A stretch of DNA of 64,000 bases from Begonia masoniana (GCA_022432975.1 CM039508.1:30398433-30462432), one strand, 5' to 3'. Positions 1-10,689 are shown, numbered from the stretch's first letter. Notes: generated by a model not told the origin, from the letters alone. Numbers and translations: made by a program.

Positions 1-319
1 TAGAAGTGAAAACTTAAATAACATTGTTCTGAAATTTACTAATGGCAGCAAAAACCTGAATATGCTATTAGGCAGCTAGAGAGTTACATTTGATAAAGCT
101 GGTTTAGGATATGATAGGTTTAGTAAAAAGAAAGTATATAAGAATTTCTTTGTTAAATCTTCTACTTGTCATGCATGCAATGAACTAGGACATAAATCTT
201 ATAAATGTCCTCTAAAACTAGAAAAAACTAAACCTGGCAGGGGACTGCAATGGGTTCCTAAGAGAACAAGACCTAACTCTAGGACCCAAAAGATTTGGGT
301 ACCAAAGAAGACAACTTGA
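1..319 (+). pseudogene. gag: gag C-terminal end with second zinc knuckle (SIRE copy 1)
   Basis: This is the last ~105 codons of Gag, the capsid/nucleocapsid protein that packages element RNA in the cytoplasm. A complete CX2CX4HX4C knuckle, CHACNELGHKSYKC, lies at 167-208 in the reading frame that ends with TGA at 317-319. It aligns with the end of gag in the copy at 20040-21613, including the shared tail QKIWVPKKTT. An in-frame TAG at 77-79 stands where the other copy has CAG. The earlier part of gag is outside the window. Protease follows in another frame, as in copy 2. Confidence 0.85.
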
Positions 320-3300
320 TCTTCTGTTTTGTAGGTTGAAGTTTCTCCCACAAAGAACCAGTGGTACCTCGACAGTGGATGCTCGAGGCACATGACGGGA
401 GACTCAACCAAGTTTGTCTTTGTCAACAAGAAGAAATGGAATGTCACCTTTGGTGGAAATCAAAAATGAAAAAATGTTGGCATCAGCAATATAAGTAATC
501 CTGCCAACTCTATTATAGAAAATGTTTTGTTAGTTGAAGGACTAAAACACAATCTGCTTAGCATCAGTCAATTGGGTGACAAAGGTTATAAAGTAACATT
601 TAAATCAAATGCATGTGTGATCAAAGATATTTTAAATGACAATGTTCTGTTTAAAGGCTATAAAAAAGAAAATGTCTATATTATTGATCTGGATAATTTT
701 GAGCATGTCGATGAGAAATGCTTTGCTGTTAATTCTTCTAATGATGGTTGGACTTGGCATAGAAGACTAGGACATGTAGGTATGGGTACCTTAGCTAAGA
801 TTGCTAAGAATAATTTAGTTAGAGGAATTCTTAAAATATCATTTGAAAAGGATAAAGTCTGCGAAGCCTGCCAAATGGGCAAGCAAGTCAAAAGTTCCTT
901 TGCATCAAAGAATGCAATCTCTACCTCCAAGCCCCTTCAACTTCTTCACATGGACCTCTTCGGTTCTTCTAATGTAGACAGTCTAGGAGGAAAATTCTAT
1001 GCCTTTATCATTGTAGATGACTTCTCTAGATTCACTTGGGTATTCTTCCTGAAGTCTAAGGATGAGACTTTTGATACCTTCTCTAGTTTTAGGAAGAGAG
1101 TTCAAAATGAAAGGGAGCTCACCATTGTAGCTATTCGTAGTGATCATGGTGGAAAATTTGAAAATGAGAAATTTGAACTCTTGTGTCTCAAATATGGAAT
1201 TGAACACAATTTCTCCTCTCCTATAACCCCTCAACAAAATGGTGTTGTTGAGAGAAAAAATAGGTCCCTTCAAGAGCTAGCTCGGACCATGCTCAATGAA
1301 AATTCTCTTCCTAATTATTTCTAGGCTGAAGCTTTCTCTACAGCTTGTTATGTGTTAAATCGGGTCTCCATAAGACCTATTCTTGAGAAAACTCCTTATG
1401 AGCTGTGGAATGGAAAAATTCCTACTGTCAAATAATTTAGAGCCTTTGGTTGTAAATGTTTCATTCTAAACACCAAGGACAAATTAGAAAAATTTGATTC
1501 CAAATCCGATCTTGGAATTTTCCTTGGTTATTCCCTTTCTAGTAAAGCATATAAGGTGTTCAACAAAAGAACACTAGTTGTAGAAGAATCCGTGCATGTC
1601 AATTTTGATGAGACCCCTCAACCCACAATCAATGTGGATGAGGATGATACTTTAGAAAAACAACTGGATTCTCTCACCTTAGATAAGCCTACAGAAACAA
1701 TCCAATGAGAAAATTCTCGAGAACTTTCTTCAAATTCTCTAGACATTGTCCCTGTTAAAGATGAATTTGCAGCTCTTCCCAGAGATTGGAGATATGTAAG
1801 AGATCATCCCTTAGATGAAGTTATAGGTGATCCAATATTAGGAGTCAAAACTAGAGCCTCCTTTAGAAATCTTTGTGCTAATGTTGCTTTTATTTTCCAA
1901 ATAGAGCCTAAGAAATTTGAAGAAGCCGAATTGGATAAAAATTGGATAGTTTCTATGTAAGATGAGTTAAACCAATTCGAAAGGAACAATGTTTGGGAAC
2001 TTGTTCCAAAACCAGACAATCATCCCATTATTGGAACAAAATGAATTTTCAAGAATAAGTTGGTTGAAAATGGTGTTGTTATTAAAAACAAAGCTAGGTT
2101 AGTTGCCAAAGGTTACAATCAAGAAGAAGGAATATACTTTGAGGAAACCTTTGCACCCGTAGCTAGACTAGAATCTATTAGGATGCTCTTAGCCTATGCT
2201 TGCTACAAAAACTTCACACTCTTTCAAATGGACGTTAACAGTGCATTCTTAAATGGTTATATCTTAGTAGAAGTTTATGTAGAGCAACCCTTAAGATTTG
2301 AAGTCTTTGACAAACCTGATCACGTATATAAGCTCAAAAAGGCTCTCTATGGACTTAAACAGGCTTCTAGAGCTTGTTATGATAGGTTGAAGAATTTCCT
2401 TGGGAAATGAAGTTCAAAAATGGCATAACCAATTCAACCTTATTTACCATGCAAAAGGACAAAGACATTCTCATAGTTCAAATCTATGTCGATGACATTA
2501 TTTTCGGTTCAACTAATGCCTCTCTGTATGATTAATTTTTCTCCCTAATGCAAAGTGAATTTGAAATGAGTATAATGGGGGAGTTAAAATTTTTCTTAGG
2601 ATTTCAGAATAGTCAAACTCCAGATGACATTTTCTTCTGTTAAGAAAAATACATTAAGGAGCTCTTAAAGAAGTTTGGATTAGACTCTTCTAAGTCCTTT
2701 AGAACTCCTATGAGCACAACTACAAAATTAGACAAAGATGAAAATAGAATAAATGTGGATATTAAGAAGTATAGAGGTATGATTGGTTCTCTGTTATACC
2801 TAACGGCTAGCATGCCAGATATCCTATTCAGTGTGTGCTTATGTGCTAGGTTTCAAGCTTCTCCTAAAGAATCTCACCTAAGTGCTGTCGAGAGAATTTT
2901 CAAATACTGAAGTGGAACTTCTGATTTAGGTTTGTGGTATTCGAAGGGAACTTCATTTGACTTAATTGGATATTTAGACTCCCACTATGCAGGAAGTCTG
3001 ATTGATAGAAAAAGCACTAGTGGAACATGTCAATTCCTAGGAGAATCTCTTGTGTCCTGGTATTTTAAGAAACAGAATTCTGTAGCCCTTTTAACTGCCG
3101 AGAGTGAATATATTGCTGCTGGTAGTTGCTGTGCTCAAATGCTTTGGATGAAGCAAACTCTAGAAGATTATAACATTTCTATGATAGGATTCCCATTCGG
3201 TGTGACAACACCAGTGCCATTAACATTCTAGAACAAAACATATCGAGGTTAGATATCACTTCATCAGAGATCATGTTCAAAGAGGTGATATTACATTAGA

Positions 3301-3412
3301 ATTTGTCAATTCTGCTGATCAATTAGCAGATATCTTTACCAAGCCTTTGGATGAAAAGACGTTCAATAATATAAGAATAAGGTTAGGTCTCATTAGGATT
3401 GAGAAAAATTAA
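320..3412 (+). pseudogene. pol: copia pol, degraded (SIRE copy 1): PR-INT-RT-RNase H
   Basis: Aspartic protease is seen around 360-415 (WYLDSGCSRHMTGD). A GAG_pre-integrase HHCC zinc region lies at about 750-880 (WHRRLGHVG, CEACQMGKQ), and the integrase core at about 930-1320 holds the D-D-E residues (LHMDLFG, RSDHGG, VVERKNRS). RT starts near 2060 ([15 protein letters not shown]) with the active site YVDD near 2490, and RNase H runs from about 2930 to 3412. Many nonsense codons and frameshifts break it. Examples are TGA at about 467 and TAG at 1322-1324, where copy 2 encodes Trp. Unlike copy 2 it keeps the 19 bases around the CEACQ motif. It is non-functional as read. Confidence 0.9.
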
Positions 3413-3449
3413 GCTTCAATTTTTTTTTCTTGTTGGAGAATTAGTAAAA

Positions 3450-3541
3450 TGGACGATCTCAACATTTTCCTTCTTTGTGAAAATGTAGGTCACAATGGAC
3501 GTTGACAATGGAAGTTGTCACAATGGACGTTGACAATGGAT
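3450..3541 (+). repeat. Short repeats in the pol/env-like spacer (copy 1)
   Basis: A 23-base unit beginning TCACAATGGACG occurs at 3491-3513 and again at 3519-3541, 28 bases apart. TGGACGAT occurs at 3450-3457. The core TGGACG is the reverse complement of the CGTCCA core that makes up the U3 array of the same element at 6345-6660; TGGACGAT is exactly complementary to ATCGTCCA at 6355-6362 and 6639-6646. The rest of the spacer (3413-3711) is a leader for the next ORF with no other feature seen. Confidence 0.7.
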
Positions 3542-3711
3542 GTTCACCAAATGGTTATAAAATCTCTCGACAGGTAACAGAAACCCTAAGATTCAAAATT
3601 CCCCCAAAAATCCTCTCGACTCGTCCAGCGATTTCTTTTTGCCTCTGCTAGTCAGCACCGATTCTCCACTTCTTTCAACTCCATTCGTGCTAAGAAACCT
3701 AATGCCTACAA

Positions 3712-5832
3712 ATGACATCTTCCTCTCACGCTCCGCAGGTCTTCTCGAAGAAGAAACAAAAGACTTTTCAACCGACAAATTCCCAATCTGTCGTCGTTCC
3801 TCATCCTCTTCAATGGCCGAATCACGAGTTCATCAATCAGGCCGCATTCAATAGGTATTATGAAGTTTTTGAATCCAAACTGATTATTAAATCTAGAGGA
3901 TTAATTGTTCAGAATTTAGTTGGACTGGATTTAGAAGAACCTTTAGTAAGTTTAGGGTTAATAGGGTTATTTGATTCAAAAATCCCTTATTGTGAACCAG
4001 CAATTATAATGTTTTATGCCAACCTAGAACATTCTACAAGACCCCTTGTTCTCAGAAGCTATGTCTATGGAAGACATATTAAACTCACTCAGGAAATGCT
4101 GCATCAAATCCTTTGCTGTGAGTTTTTAAATAGATCTCGCAGATACTTTGAAACTACAATGACTCTGACATTTCTTACAAAGCCTGTAGACAGGGAATTA
4201 GTATGATTGATTGCCAATGATCCAAACAATTAACCCCTGAAGCTGAAAAGTAAGGATTTGAACTTTAGGGCCAGAGTATTTCACCAAATGATCCATTATA
4301 ATATTTTGCCCGTAGAGGGTCATAGAGACCATGTCAGTGGCATGGATCTCTTCTTGCTTGGACAGTTCTTCAGAGGTGAACCCTTCCATGTTGGATTTGT
4401 TATGTTAAATAGAATGCTTCAAGTCGTATATATTGCATCCAAGTCCCTGCCTTACAATCTTCTACTTATGAAGATCTTTAACCGATTTGGAGTTAGATTT
4501 CTGGAGTGTGACATGCTCTTATCCTTGAAGAAATCTGACTTCTTTTCATCCTCCACCTTGTCCAGAATGGGACTCACAAGAGATGATCATGGTGTGTTGG
4601 TTGAGAAAGCTGGTCAAGGTGTTGTGTCTAGGATGGGCATAGCTCGAAATGCTCAAGGTGAGCTGGTTGACAATGTTGGTAGACGAGGTACTTCAAGGCG
4701 CTTGATTCTTACTGAAGAAGAAGAGGAAGATAGCTCTCCAGATGACATTCGTCCTCCTGTCCTTGCCCTTCTGCCACCTCCAGTTCTCCTCATTCAAGTT
4801 TCTGACGAGTTTGGTCATGATCAAATTCCCCTTCAAGAACCTTTAAGTGATCCAGACCCTCCTCTAGTCCAAGTTGATCTCCCACGTCCACTCAGTCCAA
4901 TTCGTGCTCCTCCTAGGCCTACAAGTCGCCCCACTCTTCCAGTGAGGCCTTATATTTTTGAGGATCTACAGGATGAGCTAAGGGCAAGCATTGCCAGTCT
5001 CGGAACTGGTCAGTAATCTTTCCAAAAATTATATCTCTCCCATCATGGTCCATTTGCAGCAATTGTCCTTACCCAACTTGAAAAACTTGCAGCTGAAAAT
5101 CAAGGTTTGCTCAAACGCCTTGAACAAATGGAATCCAATCAAAGTTCAGCTCTTGCACATGTCCACAATCGCATTGATCAAGCTGACCTCAGGCATAGTA
5201 AAGCCATTGATGATGTCATCTTTTTAGTTTGATTCCATTCCACTCTTGTCACCACTCAATTGCATCGCGAATCTGCCAGAGTCATCACTCAGTTTAGTGA
5301 TCTCAGTAACCTTTTGGTTCGGAGTGATCCTGTGCCTCATGAAGATGAGGCTTTGGAAAGTGGTGGCGAGACATCTGAACCAGCTCAACCATTTACTTCA
5401 ACTGTTCCTGCAAGTGCTGAGCATTTGGATGTTGCTCAAGAAGTTGGGACTGGTACTGCTACTGAAGTTGCTTTGTGTGAGGAAGAGCCAGTGCCTGCCC
5501 CGTTTGTTGATCAGACAGCGCCTCCTCTTTCAGATATTGCTGTTGCTCCAACTGATAATGCTACTTTTGGCTCTGATGATATTGTCATGATTGAGCCTGT
5601 CCATGACCTAGGGCCTCCTGCTGATGAACCCATGGTGGATGCAGTGGTTGCATTGGATGCCGCAGATGCCATAGATGCAGAGGTTGCAGGGGATGCAGGA
5701 GATACAATTGATGGCGATACCGTTCCTCCTATTTCTCCTGTTACTACTGCTCCAGCTGAGGCTAAGGCAGATGAGGATGAAGATGAGCATCTGTTCCGAT
5801 ATACAAGGGATTTCTATTCTGACCGTTTCTAG
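3712..5832 (+). pseudogene. Env-like/Transposase_32-type third ORF (SIRE copy 1)
   Basis: One reading frame runs from 3712 to 5832, broken by TGA 4204, TAA 4231, TAA 5014 and TGA 5230. The N-terminal part (roughly residues 40-270) is a putative plant transposon domain (Transposase_32 type), with GLIGLFD, KMFYANL-like IIMFYANL, RVFHQMI and SLPYNLLLMKIF. A proline-rich stretch follows, then a heptad-like segment (LEKLAAENQGLLKRLEQ) and an acidic, Ala/Asp-rich tail ending YSDRF. The same domain order is seen at 25054-26668. In SIRE elements the ORF in this place has been called env-like; its function is not established and I see no convincing fusion-protein features. Confidence 0.8.
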
Positions 5833-6131
5833 GATTTCCACCTATTCAGGATGGTTTCCTTACTCATTTCGGGATCTTATAGGCTAGCATACTTATTCAT
5901 CTCTTGAGAACTCAGCATCTCTACTGTGCTGAAAGCCATTCCTTCTTGAGTGGTTATTTTTTATAATGTCAAAGGGGGAAATAAATATGTGTATGATAAA
6001 GAATGAAGTTTATTTTGGTTGCATGCATAGAGTATGGGGGAGTTAGAAAAGTTATTATCGTTTTGAGATTATTATGGGGGAGAAAATACTTAATCATCAT
6101 ATATATTTGTCATCATCAAAAATGGGGAGAT
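5833..6131 (+). other. 3' untranslated region with two polypurine tracts (copy 1)
   Basis: No ORF is present. There are two purine-rich tracts: AAAGGGGGAAATAAA near 5970-5984, just after the TTATAATGTC motif, and AAAAATGGGGAGA at 6118-6130 touching the LTR start. The second is the plus-strand primer site proper. The first has a counterpart at 28157-28168 in copy 2, so the double arrangement is a family trait. Confidence 0.7.
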
Positions 6132-6344
6132 TGTTAGCTTAAATATGTTTAAGTAACTATATTTATTTTTGATGATTTTGTTTTATATGGATGATTATGA
6201 TTAACATGAAATTGATGAACCGATGATTAATTTGGAATACATGGACTGCATAATTGGATTATGATATAAATTGTATTTATCTGGAAATGCCCTTTGAAAA
6301 AGGGGCATTAGTTTTTCTGACGACTTTTGTCTAAGTGTTAATAG

Positions 6345-6660
6345 TCCGAAGTCAATCGTCCATGTGAAAAGAAAACAGAGAAAGGCGTAAACGTCCAAGG
6401 TCTCAGTTGTCCATGCAAAAGACTGACGTAGTCGTCCACAGTTAAGAGACAGTCAAAGTCGTCCACGCTGAAAAGAAAGATGTTGTGGTCCACGCTCAAA
6501 AGGAAGACGCAGTCGTCCACGTTCAAAAGGAAGACGCAGTCGTCCACGCTCATAACAGACGCAGTCATCCACTCCAATAGCAGATGCTGTCGTCCACGGC
6601 AATGAAAGACGCAGTCGTCTAAAGTCAAAACAGACTCAATCGTCCAGACTTTAAAGACCA
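6345..6660 (+). repeat. U3 array of a GTCGTCCACG motif
   Basis: About eleven imperfect copies of a core YGTCCAYG are spaced roughly 25-35 bases apart, most inside a longer unit resembling AGACGCAGTCGTCCACG. It occupies the same U3 position as the 26-bp minisatellite of SIRE copy 2 but has an unrelated core. Upstream location relative to the TATA box suggests an enhancer-like or packaging role; that is inference. Confidence 0.8.
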
Positions 6661-6780
6661 CGAGCGATAGCGACTCCAGAATTCAAACGGCTATTTTTCT
6701 GTGAACGAAAGCTCTCCAACGGTCATATTTTCATACGAAGACAAGGACCTCTATGGATCAAAGGCAGATTACAGACAGAG

Positions 6781-6788
6781 TATAAAAT
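6781..6788 (+). promoter_or_regulatory. TATA box of SIRE copy 1 LTR
   Basis: TATAAAAT follows ACAGAG. The homologous place in copy 2 reads ACAGAGTATTTAAG. It sits about 120 bases after the U3 array, where the U3/R boundary is expected. Confidence 0.6.
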
Positions 6789-7652
6789 AAAGAATGAAGC
6801 TCATGAGAACAACTTTTTGTCAATCGATTGAACAGGAACAACATACTCCTACGAGCTTTCTAGCAAAAAGTCTGAATACCTCTCTCTGCCCTAGAACTTG
6901 AGATATATCTCTTTGAGAGAGTGTAGCATTTGTGCTCAATACTTCTATCTTGTAAAAGTTGTAAGGCTGTGATTGACGCCCGTGAAGATCAATCAAAGTG
7001 TAAAAAGCAGTAGATTGACGCCCGAAAAGTTCGATCAAGTTTTCTCGTGAGGAGAAGGGAAAAATCTTCAAGGGGAGCCTTGGAGCATGGATGTAGGCAG
7101 GATTGGCCGAACCACGTTAAAAACTCTGGTGTCATTATTTCTCTCTCTCTTTTACTTTGGCTTGATTGTTTGTCTGCATTTATTTAAGTATTTTCACACA
7201 TAGAGAGAAGATCATATAAACCTAATTTGATTTGCATAAAATTTTATTAGGGCAAGTAATTTTTAATTCACCCCCCCTCCCTTAGACAATCACGATTTTA
7301 CAATTACAACATGAGGTGAAATAGTAGAAAAATTCGCGATTAAATTTTTCCCACTCGCAAAAACTACCCAACTAAGGAGTAAAATTTACAGTTTAAAAAA
7401 ACTTTACTTTACACGAATGCTAGAACAGATGTGATGACCCGAATCTGTAAGTCCCGAATCTGTACTGGTACGATGGCTGCACGAACCGGAACCCGGATGG
7501 CGGTACGTCCGCGCGGGCGAGCCGGAAGGTGACAGGTCGTAAAGAGGGGGTCGTCACAATCCCACAGCGCTTGGGGAAGTATGTGGAAATGAAACATATG
7601 TAAGAGATCCCTCCCAAGATAGCAAGACGCGTTTTGGAGCTCAATTGACGAC

Positions 7653-7740
7653 GGATCCCATAAGAACTCCGAAGTTAAGAGGGCTTCGGCGAGAGTAATT
7701 CCAGGTTGGGTGACCTTCCGGGAAGTGCTCTCGCCAAACA
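7653..7740 (+). promoter_or_regulatory. 5S rRNA-derived internal pol III promoter, Cassandra LTR 1
   Basis: The sequence follows plant 5S rRNA from its GGATCCCAT motif onward. Box A is at 7673-7689 (AGTTAAGAGGGCTTCGG), the intermediate element at 7688-7695 (GGCGAGAG), and box C at 7703-7726 (GGTTGGGTGACCTTCC...). The first ~30 nt of 5S rRNA are not recognisable, so this is not a 5S gene. Such a region in Cassandra LTRs is known to keep pol III promoter elements; activity here is inference. Confidence 0.9.
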
Positions 7741-7818
7741 AAGCCGTGAGGGGAGGATATTGGGCTGCGGCCCAATCCCCGGAGCGGACAATATCTTGCT
7801 GGGAACGGGGTCGTTACA

Positions 7819-7889
7819 AATGGTATCAGAGCCTGTACCCAACCGGAATTGTGGCCAACGAGGACGTTGGGCCCCCAAGGGGGGGTGAT
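7819..7889 (+). other. Cassandra internal domain: primer site and polypurine tract
   Basis: TGGTATCAGAGCC at 7821-7833 is complementary to the initiator-Met tRNA 3' end and starts two bases after LTR 1. AAGGGGGGGTGAT ends at 7889 and abuts LTR 2. Nothing else fits in the 71 bp. Confidence 0.92.
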
Positions 7890-8112
7890 TGTGATGACCC
7901 GAATCTGTAAGTCCCGAATCTGTACTGGTACGATGGCTGCACCAACCGGAACCCGGATGGCGGTACGTCCGCGCGGGCGAGCCGGAAGGTGACAGGTCGT
8001 AAAGAGGGGGTCGTCACAATCCCACAGCGCTTGGGGAAGTATGTGGAAATGAAACATATGTAAGAGATCCCTCCCAAGATAGCAAGACGCGTTTTGGAGC
8101 TCAATTGACGAC

Positions 8113-8200
8113 GGATCCCATAAGAACTCCGAAGTTAAGAGGGCTTCGGCGAGAGTAATTCCAGGTTGGGTGACCTTCCGGGAAGTGCTCTCGCCAAACA
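8113..8200 (+). promoter_or_regulatory. 5S rRNA-derived internal pol III promoter, Cassandra LTR 2
   Basis: This is the same as the LTR 1 copy, displaced by 460 bases: box A 8133-8149, intermediate element 8148-8155, box C 8163-8186. No difference from LTR 1 is seen in this part. Confidence 0.9.
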
Positions 8201-8760
8201 AAGCCGTGAGGGGAGGATATTGGGCTGCGGCCCAATCCCCGGAGCGGACAATATCTTGCTGGGAACGGGGTCGTTACAACAGATTTACTTCGAAGATCTC
8301 CAACATGATTTTTCAGATCCACTCCAAATTCAACTACTTTACAATTGATGGAATAGACAAACAAGAACTATTGTTGATGCCACAAATGAAGGATCACTCA
8401 TGGTTATAATTATTGAAGATGCATATGCTTTCCAGGACGAGATGACTGCAAACACATACTAATGGTCTAATGAACGACCTAACACGAGAAAATAGTAGGA
8501 TGCTTGAAAGTCGATGCCATTACAACTCCCACCGTGCAAATTTTGGCATTAACACAGAACGTTGCAAATGTGACATCAAAAGAAGGAATAAGGGTGGAGA
8601 ATGATCATCAAATTCCATTAGATCATACATGGCAGTTGAAGAAAGTAAAGAAGAGGTTCAATACATGAAGAATAGAGACTACAACAATTTTAGAAATAAT
8701 AATGTGCTAAATAAGTACCATCAGAACTTGAGAAATCATGAGAACTTCAGCAATGCAAAC

Positions 8761-8978
8761 AATGAATTAGCTACAAAGTTTCTAATGAAATATTTCTCAC
8801 ACAAAAATGCCAAATGGACGAATGAGATCACGAGTTTTCAACAATTAGCTAGAGATTCTTCATAAAAAGCTTGGGAGAGGTTTAACTATTGAGAAAAATT
8901 CCACACTGTGGCATTCCTCGTTAGATACAAATTGAGACATCCTAAAATGAGTTGAAATGGCTTACTCGATTAATAGTG
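8761..8978 (+). pseudogene. gag: Athila-type gag remnant B, N-terminal part (before copia insertion)
   Basis: It starts abruptly at ELATKFLMKYF, a Gag-core N-terminal motif that gag A already contains (KFFPLAKTTQLR), so it is a second element. ITSFQQL, KAWERF and IPHCGIPR follow with frame changes and stops. The frame then reads LTRLIVNA up to the copia insertion and resumes at 15532 as SANGTILSKSY, showing that one gag was split at the AATGC target site. The join to gag A near 8760 lacks any LTR or TSD and is probably a recombination or deletion point. Confidence 0.75.
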
Positions 8979-8983
8979 AATGC

Positions 8984-9468
8984 TGTTGGAATTATAAAGA
9001 TTTATAATTCTATTTAGATCTAAATTGTTAAACTATAAATTATACATTTTGTTATCATCGGGTTTAAATTCGTATTAAAGTGATTTAATATGATTTCAAC
9101 GGACTTTGGAGTATATTGAATATAATATAGTTATATTATAATATGTACAGACATTAGGGGTAATTTATCAATTTGTGATGGCCAAAATGGTAAATTACCC
9201 AATTAGGTTAACTAAAAGGTTATGGTCCCCAATTCACAATTTAACCTTTTGTCTTTTTGGAACCGCCATCACTCTAGAGAGCGTTTGAGAGGGTGATTGT
9301 CGAATTCGGAAGATCCACGTACTCGATTTTCAATATATTGCATTCAGACAATGGATCCAGGTACGTCTTTCTAGTTTTATTGATTTCCTTGTAGAATTTC
9401 TAACGTATTGATTTGGAAATTAAGTTTTTGTTTGTTTTAGGGTTCATTAATTCTAATGATTCCTTTAA
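8984..9468 (+). repeat. 5' LTR of copia element 8984-15526
   Basis: It starts TGTTGGAATTATAAAG and ends near GATTCCTTTAA, where the expected terminal CA has changed. A primer site TGATATCAGAGCC at 9470-9482 follows and differs by one base from the initiator-Met complement. Confidence 0.9.
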
Positions 9469-10689
9469 TTGATATCAGAGCCGATCACGTTAGACTACAA
9501 GTAATCAATTTTGGCTTCAAATCGGATTAAGAATCAATTTTTTTAATTTTTTAAAATTTTTTTATGCATCTAATTAAGCTAGAATGCATGTTTCAAGACC
9601 TTAAAAAATTGATTTTTGTAATGCACGTTGAGGATGATTGTCCGATCTATCATTATTTTCGATAAATCAGATAATTTTAGGGTGAAAATCTGCCAAAATC
9701 AATGAGATTCTGGCATTTTTTGTTGCTGGTTCGAAGTCCCTCTACGGCGGTTCGGACCGACTAAGTCTGATTGGGTTAGGTTTGGTCCAAATCGGACCAA
9801 ACCATTTGGGTTCGGTCCCACTCGGACCAAAAAAAACTCGGTTCGGTTATGGTCCAAACCAGTTCTTTGGTTGGTTTGACTCAGACCAGTTTGGTTTTGT
9901 CTGAATTGGTCTGTTTTGGTTCGGTCAACCTGGATCGGTTCAACTAAACCGGACCGATCCAGTTCAGTTGAACCAGTAAAAAAAACTGATCAATTTGGTC
10001 AAATGGACCCCAGTTCACTTTGGTTCGGCTGTTTTGGTTCTTTTAATGACTTTTTCTAGACAATTCAGGGCTCGGTTCACCCCGATTCACCCTATTTTTG
10101 CTCGTTGTGGCTGATTTGAACCTTCTATTCTAGGTAGGTTGATCATTTGGTTACTGATTGACTACTAAGGTTGCCTAGCTATTGAATATGTATATACATG
10201 ATTTTTCTTAACTCATTTTTTTTAGTGCAATTTTATGAAGTCTTACATTTTAAAATAGAATGGTTGGGTAACATGCTATAAAATTAACCACTTTTGCTTT
10301 AACTATCTTGTATTTATATGTTGGGCATGAGACATGACATTGTATGAATATCGACCAATCCAAAGGAAGATTGACGTTTATACAGTTGCATTGATTGTTA
10401 GCAGTATTAAAAATATGTGACAATTATTAGGATGCCATGTGAACACTAAACTTGTCCAAAGATAAGTTCATTGTTTGACAGGTTTAATTGTCAATGTTTA
10501 TATACTGGACCAAGTTACCAATTACAAGTTAACACTTTTAGTCAAAAGACTAAGTGTTAATGTTGTACCAGTTTCTTATTGATGAATACACTATATTTTA
10601 AGTTATATTATTGTCATATATATGCATATTATTTTGTGAGCTAATATTGTTTAATTTTCTCTGTTGTTACAGTCAACATCTCAAGTATA
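9469..10689 (+). other. Untranslated leader with dense GGTTCGGTCC-like motifs
   Basis: This is 1.2 kb between primer site and gag without an ORF. Positions 9735-10050 are full of interleaved GGTTCGGT / GGTCCAAA / CGGACC words, on both strands. A perfect 10-bp stem CTGGATCGGT (9930-9939) / ACCGATCCAG (9953-9962) lies within it. The rest is AT-rich. A packaging or dimerisation role would be plausible for a leader but is not shown. Confidence 0.6.

Larger units (their letters stand above)
1..7302 (+). mobile_element. SIRE/Maximus-type Ty1/copia element, copy 1 (5' truncated by window)
   Basis: The order gag zinc knuckle, protease, integrase, RT, RNase H, a further ORF, polypurine tracts and a long 3' LTR is that of SIRE/Maximus copia elements, which carry an extra ORF after pol. 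It parallels the better preserved copy at 17906-28970 along its length. The 5' LTR and most of gag lie left of the window. All ORFs carry stops or frameshifts. The 3' LTR ends in CA at 7302 and directly abuts Athila gag sequence, so this copy inserted into that older element. The TSD cannot be checked because the left end is outside. Confidence 0.93.
6132..7302 (+). repeat. 3' LTR of SIRE copy 1
   Basis: The LTR runs from TGTTAGCTTAAAT to GATTTTACA, immediately after the polypurine tract. It has three parts: U3 with a short-motif array (6345-6660), a TATA box at 6781, and an R/U5 part (about 6810-7302) that includes two copies of a GATTGACGCCCG motif and the conserved U5 text GGAGCCTTGGAGCATGGATG. 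R/U5 is clearly related to copy 2 (19500-19971), whereas the U3 array is not. No 5' partner lies in the window. Confidence 0.88.
7430..8278 (+). mobile_element. Cassandra-type TRIM, complete, with TSD ACAGA
   Basis: Two 389-bp LTRs (7430-7818 and 7890-8278, both TG...CA) flank a 71-bp internal domain holding only a primer site and a polypurine tract. The 5-bp target duplication ACAGA is at 7425-7429 and 8279-8283. Each LTR carries a 5S rRNA-like region, the hallmark of Cassandra terminal-repeat retrotransposons in miniature. It has no coding capacity, so it must be moved by enzymes of another element. I find one base difference between the LTRs (C-G-A versus C-C-A near 7482 and 7942), which points to a very recent insertion. 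Confidence 0.95.
7303..8760 (+). pseudogene. gag: Athila-type Ty3/gypsy gag remnant A (split by Cassandra)
   Basis: Frames on either side of the Cassandra insertion read as one Athila-type Gag core: FAIKFFPLAKTTQLRSKIYS at 7325-7385, then FEDLQHDFSDPLQIQLLYN from 8285 and a segment resembling the family's GLNxxTRxxVDAAxxG motif at 8345-8400. The C-terminal zinc-finger tail survives as LRNHENFSNANN at about 8725-8762. Gag is the capsid protein. The start is lost, because SIRE copy 1 abuts at 7303, and several frameshifts and stops are present. Near 8760 it joins directly to the N-terminal part of a second, different Athila gag. Confidence 0.75.

Noticed and set aside
7653..8200. 5S rRNA genes
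   Set aside because: Only part of the 5S sequence is present, inside two LTRs of a TRIM with TSD; not genuine rRNA genes.
7409..8364. Minus-strand ORFs of 74-186 codons over the Cassandra element
   Set aside because: They repeat identically in both LTRs and run through the 5S-derived part; Cassandra has no coding capacity.
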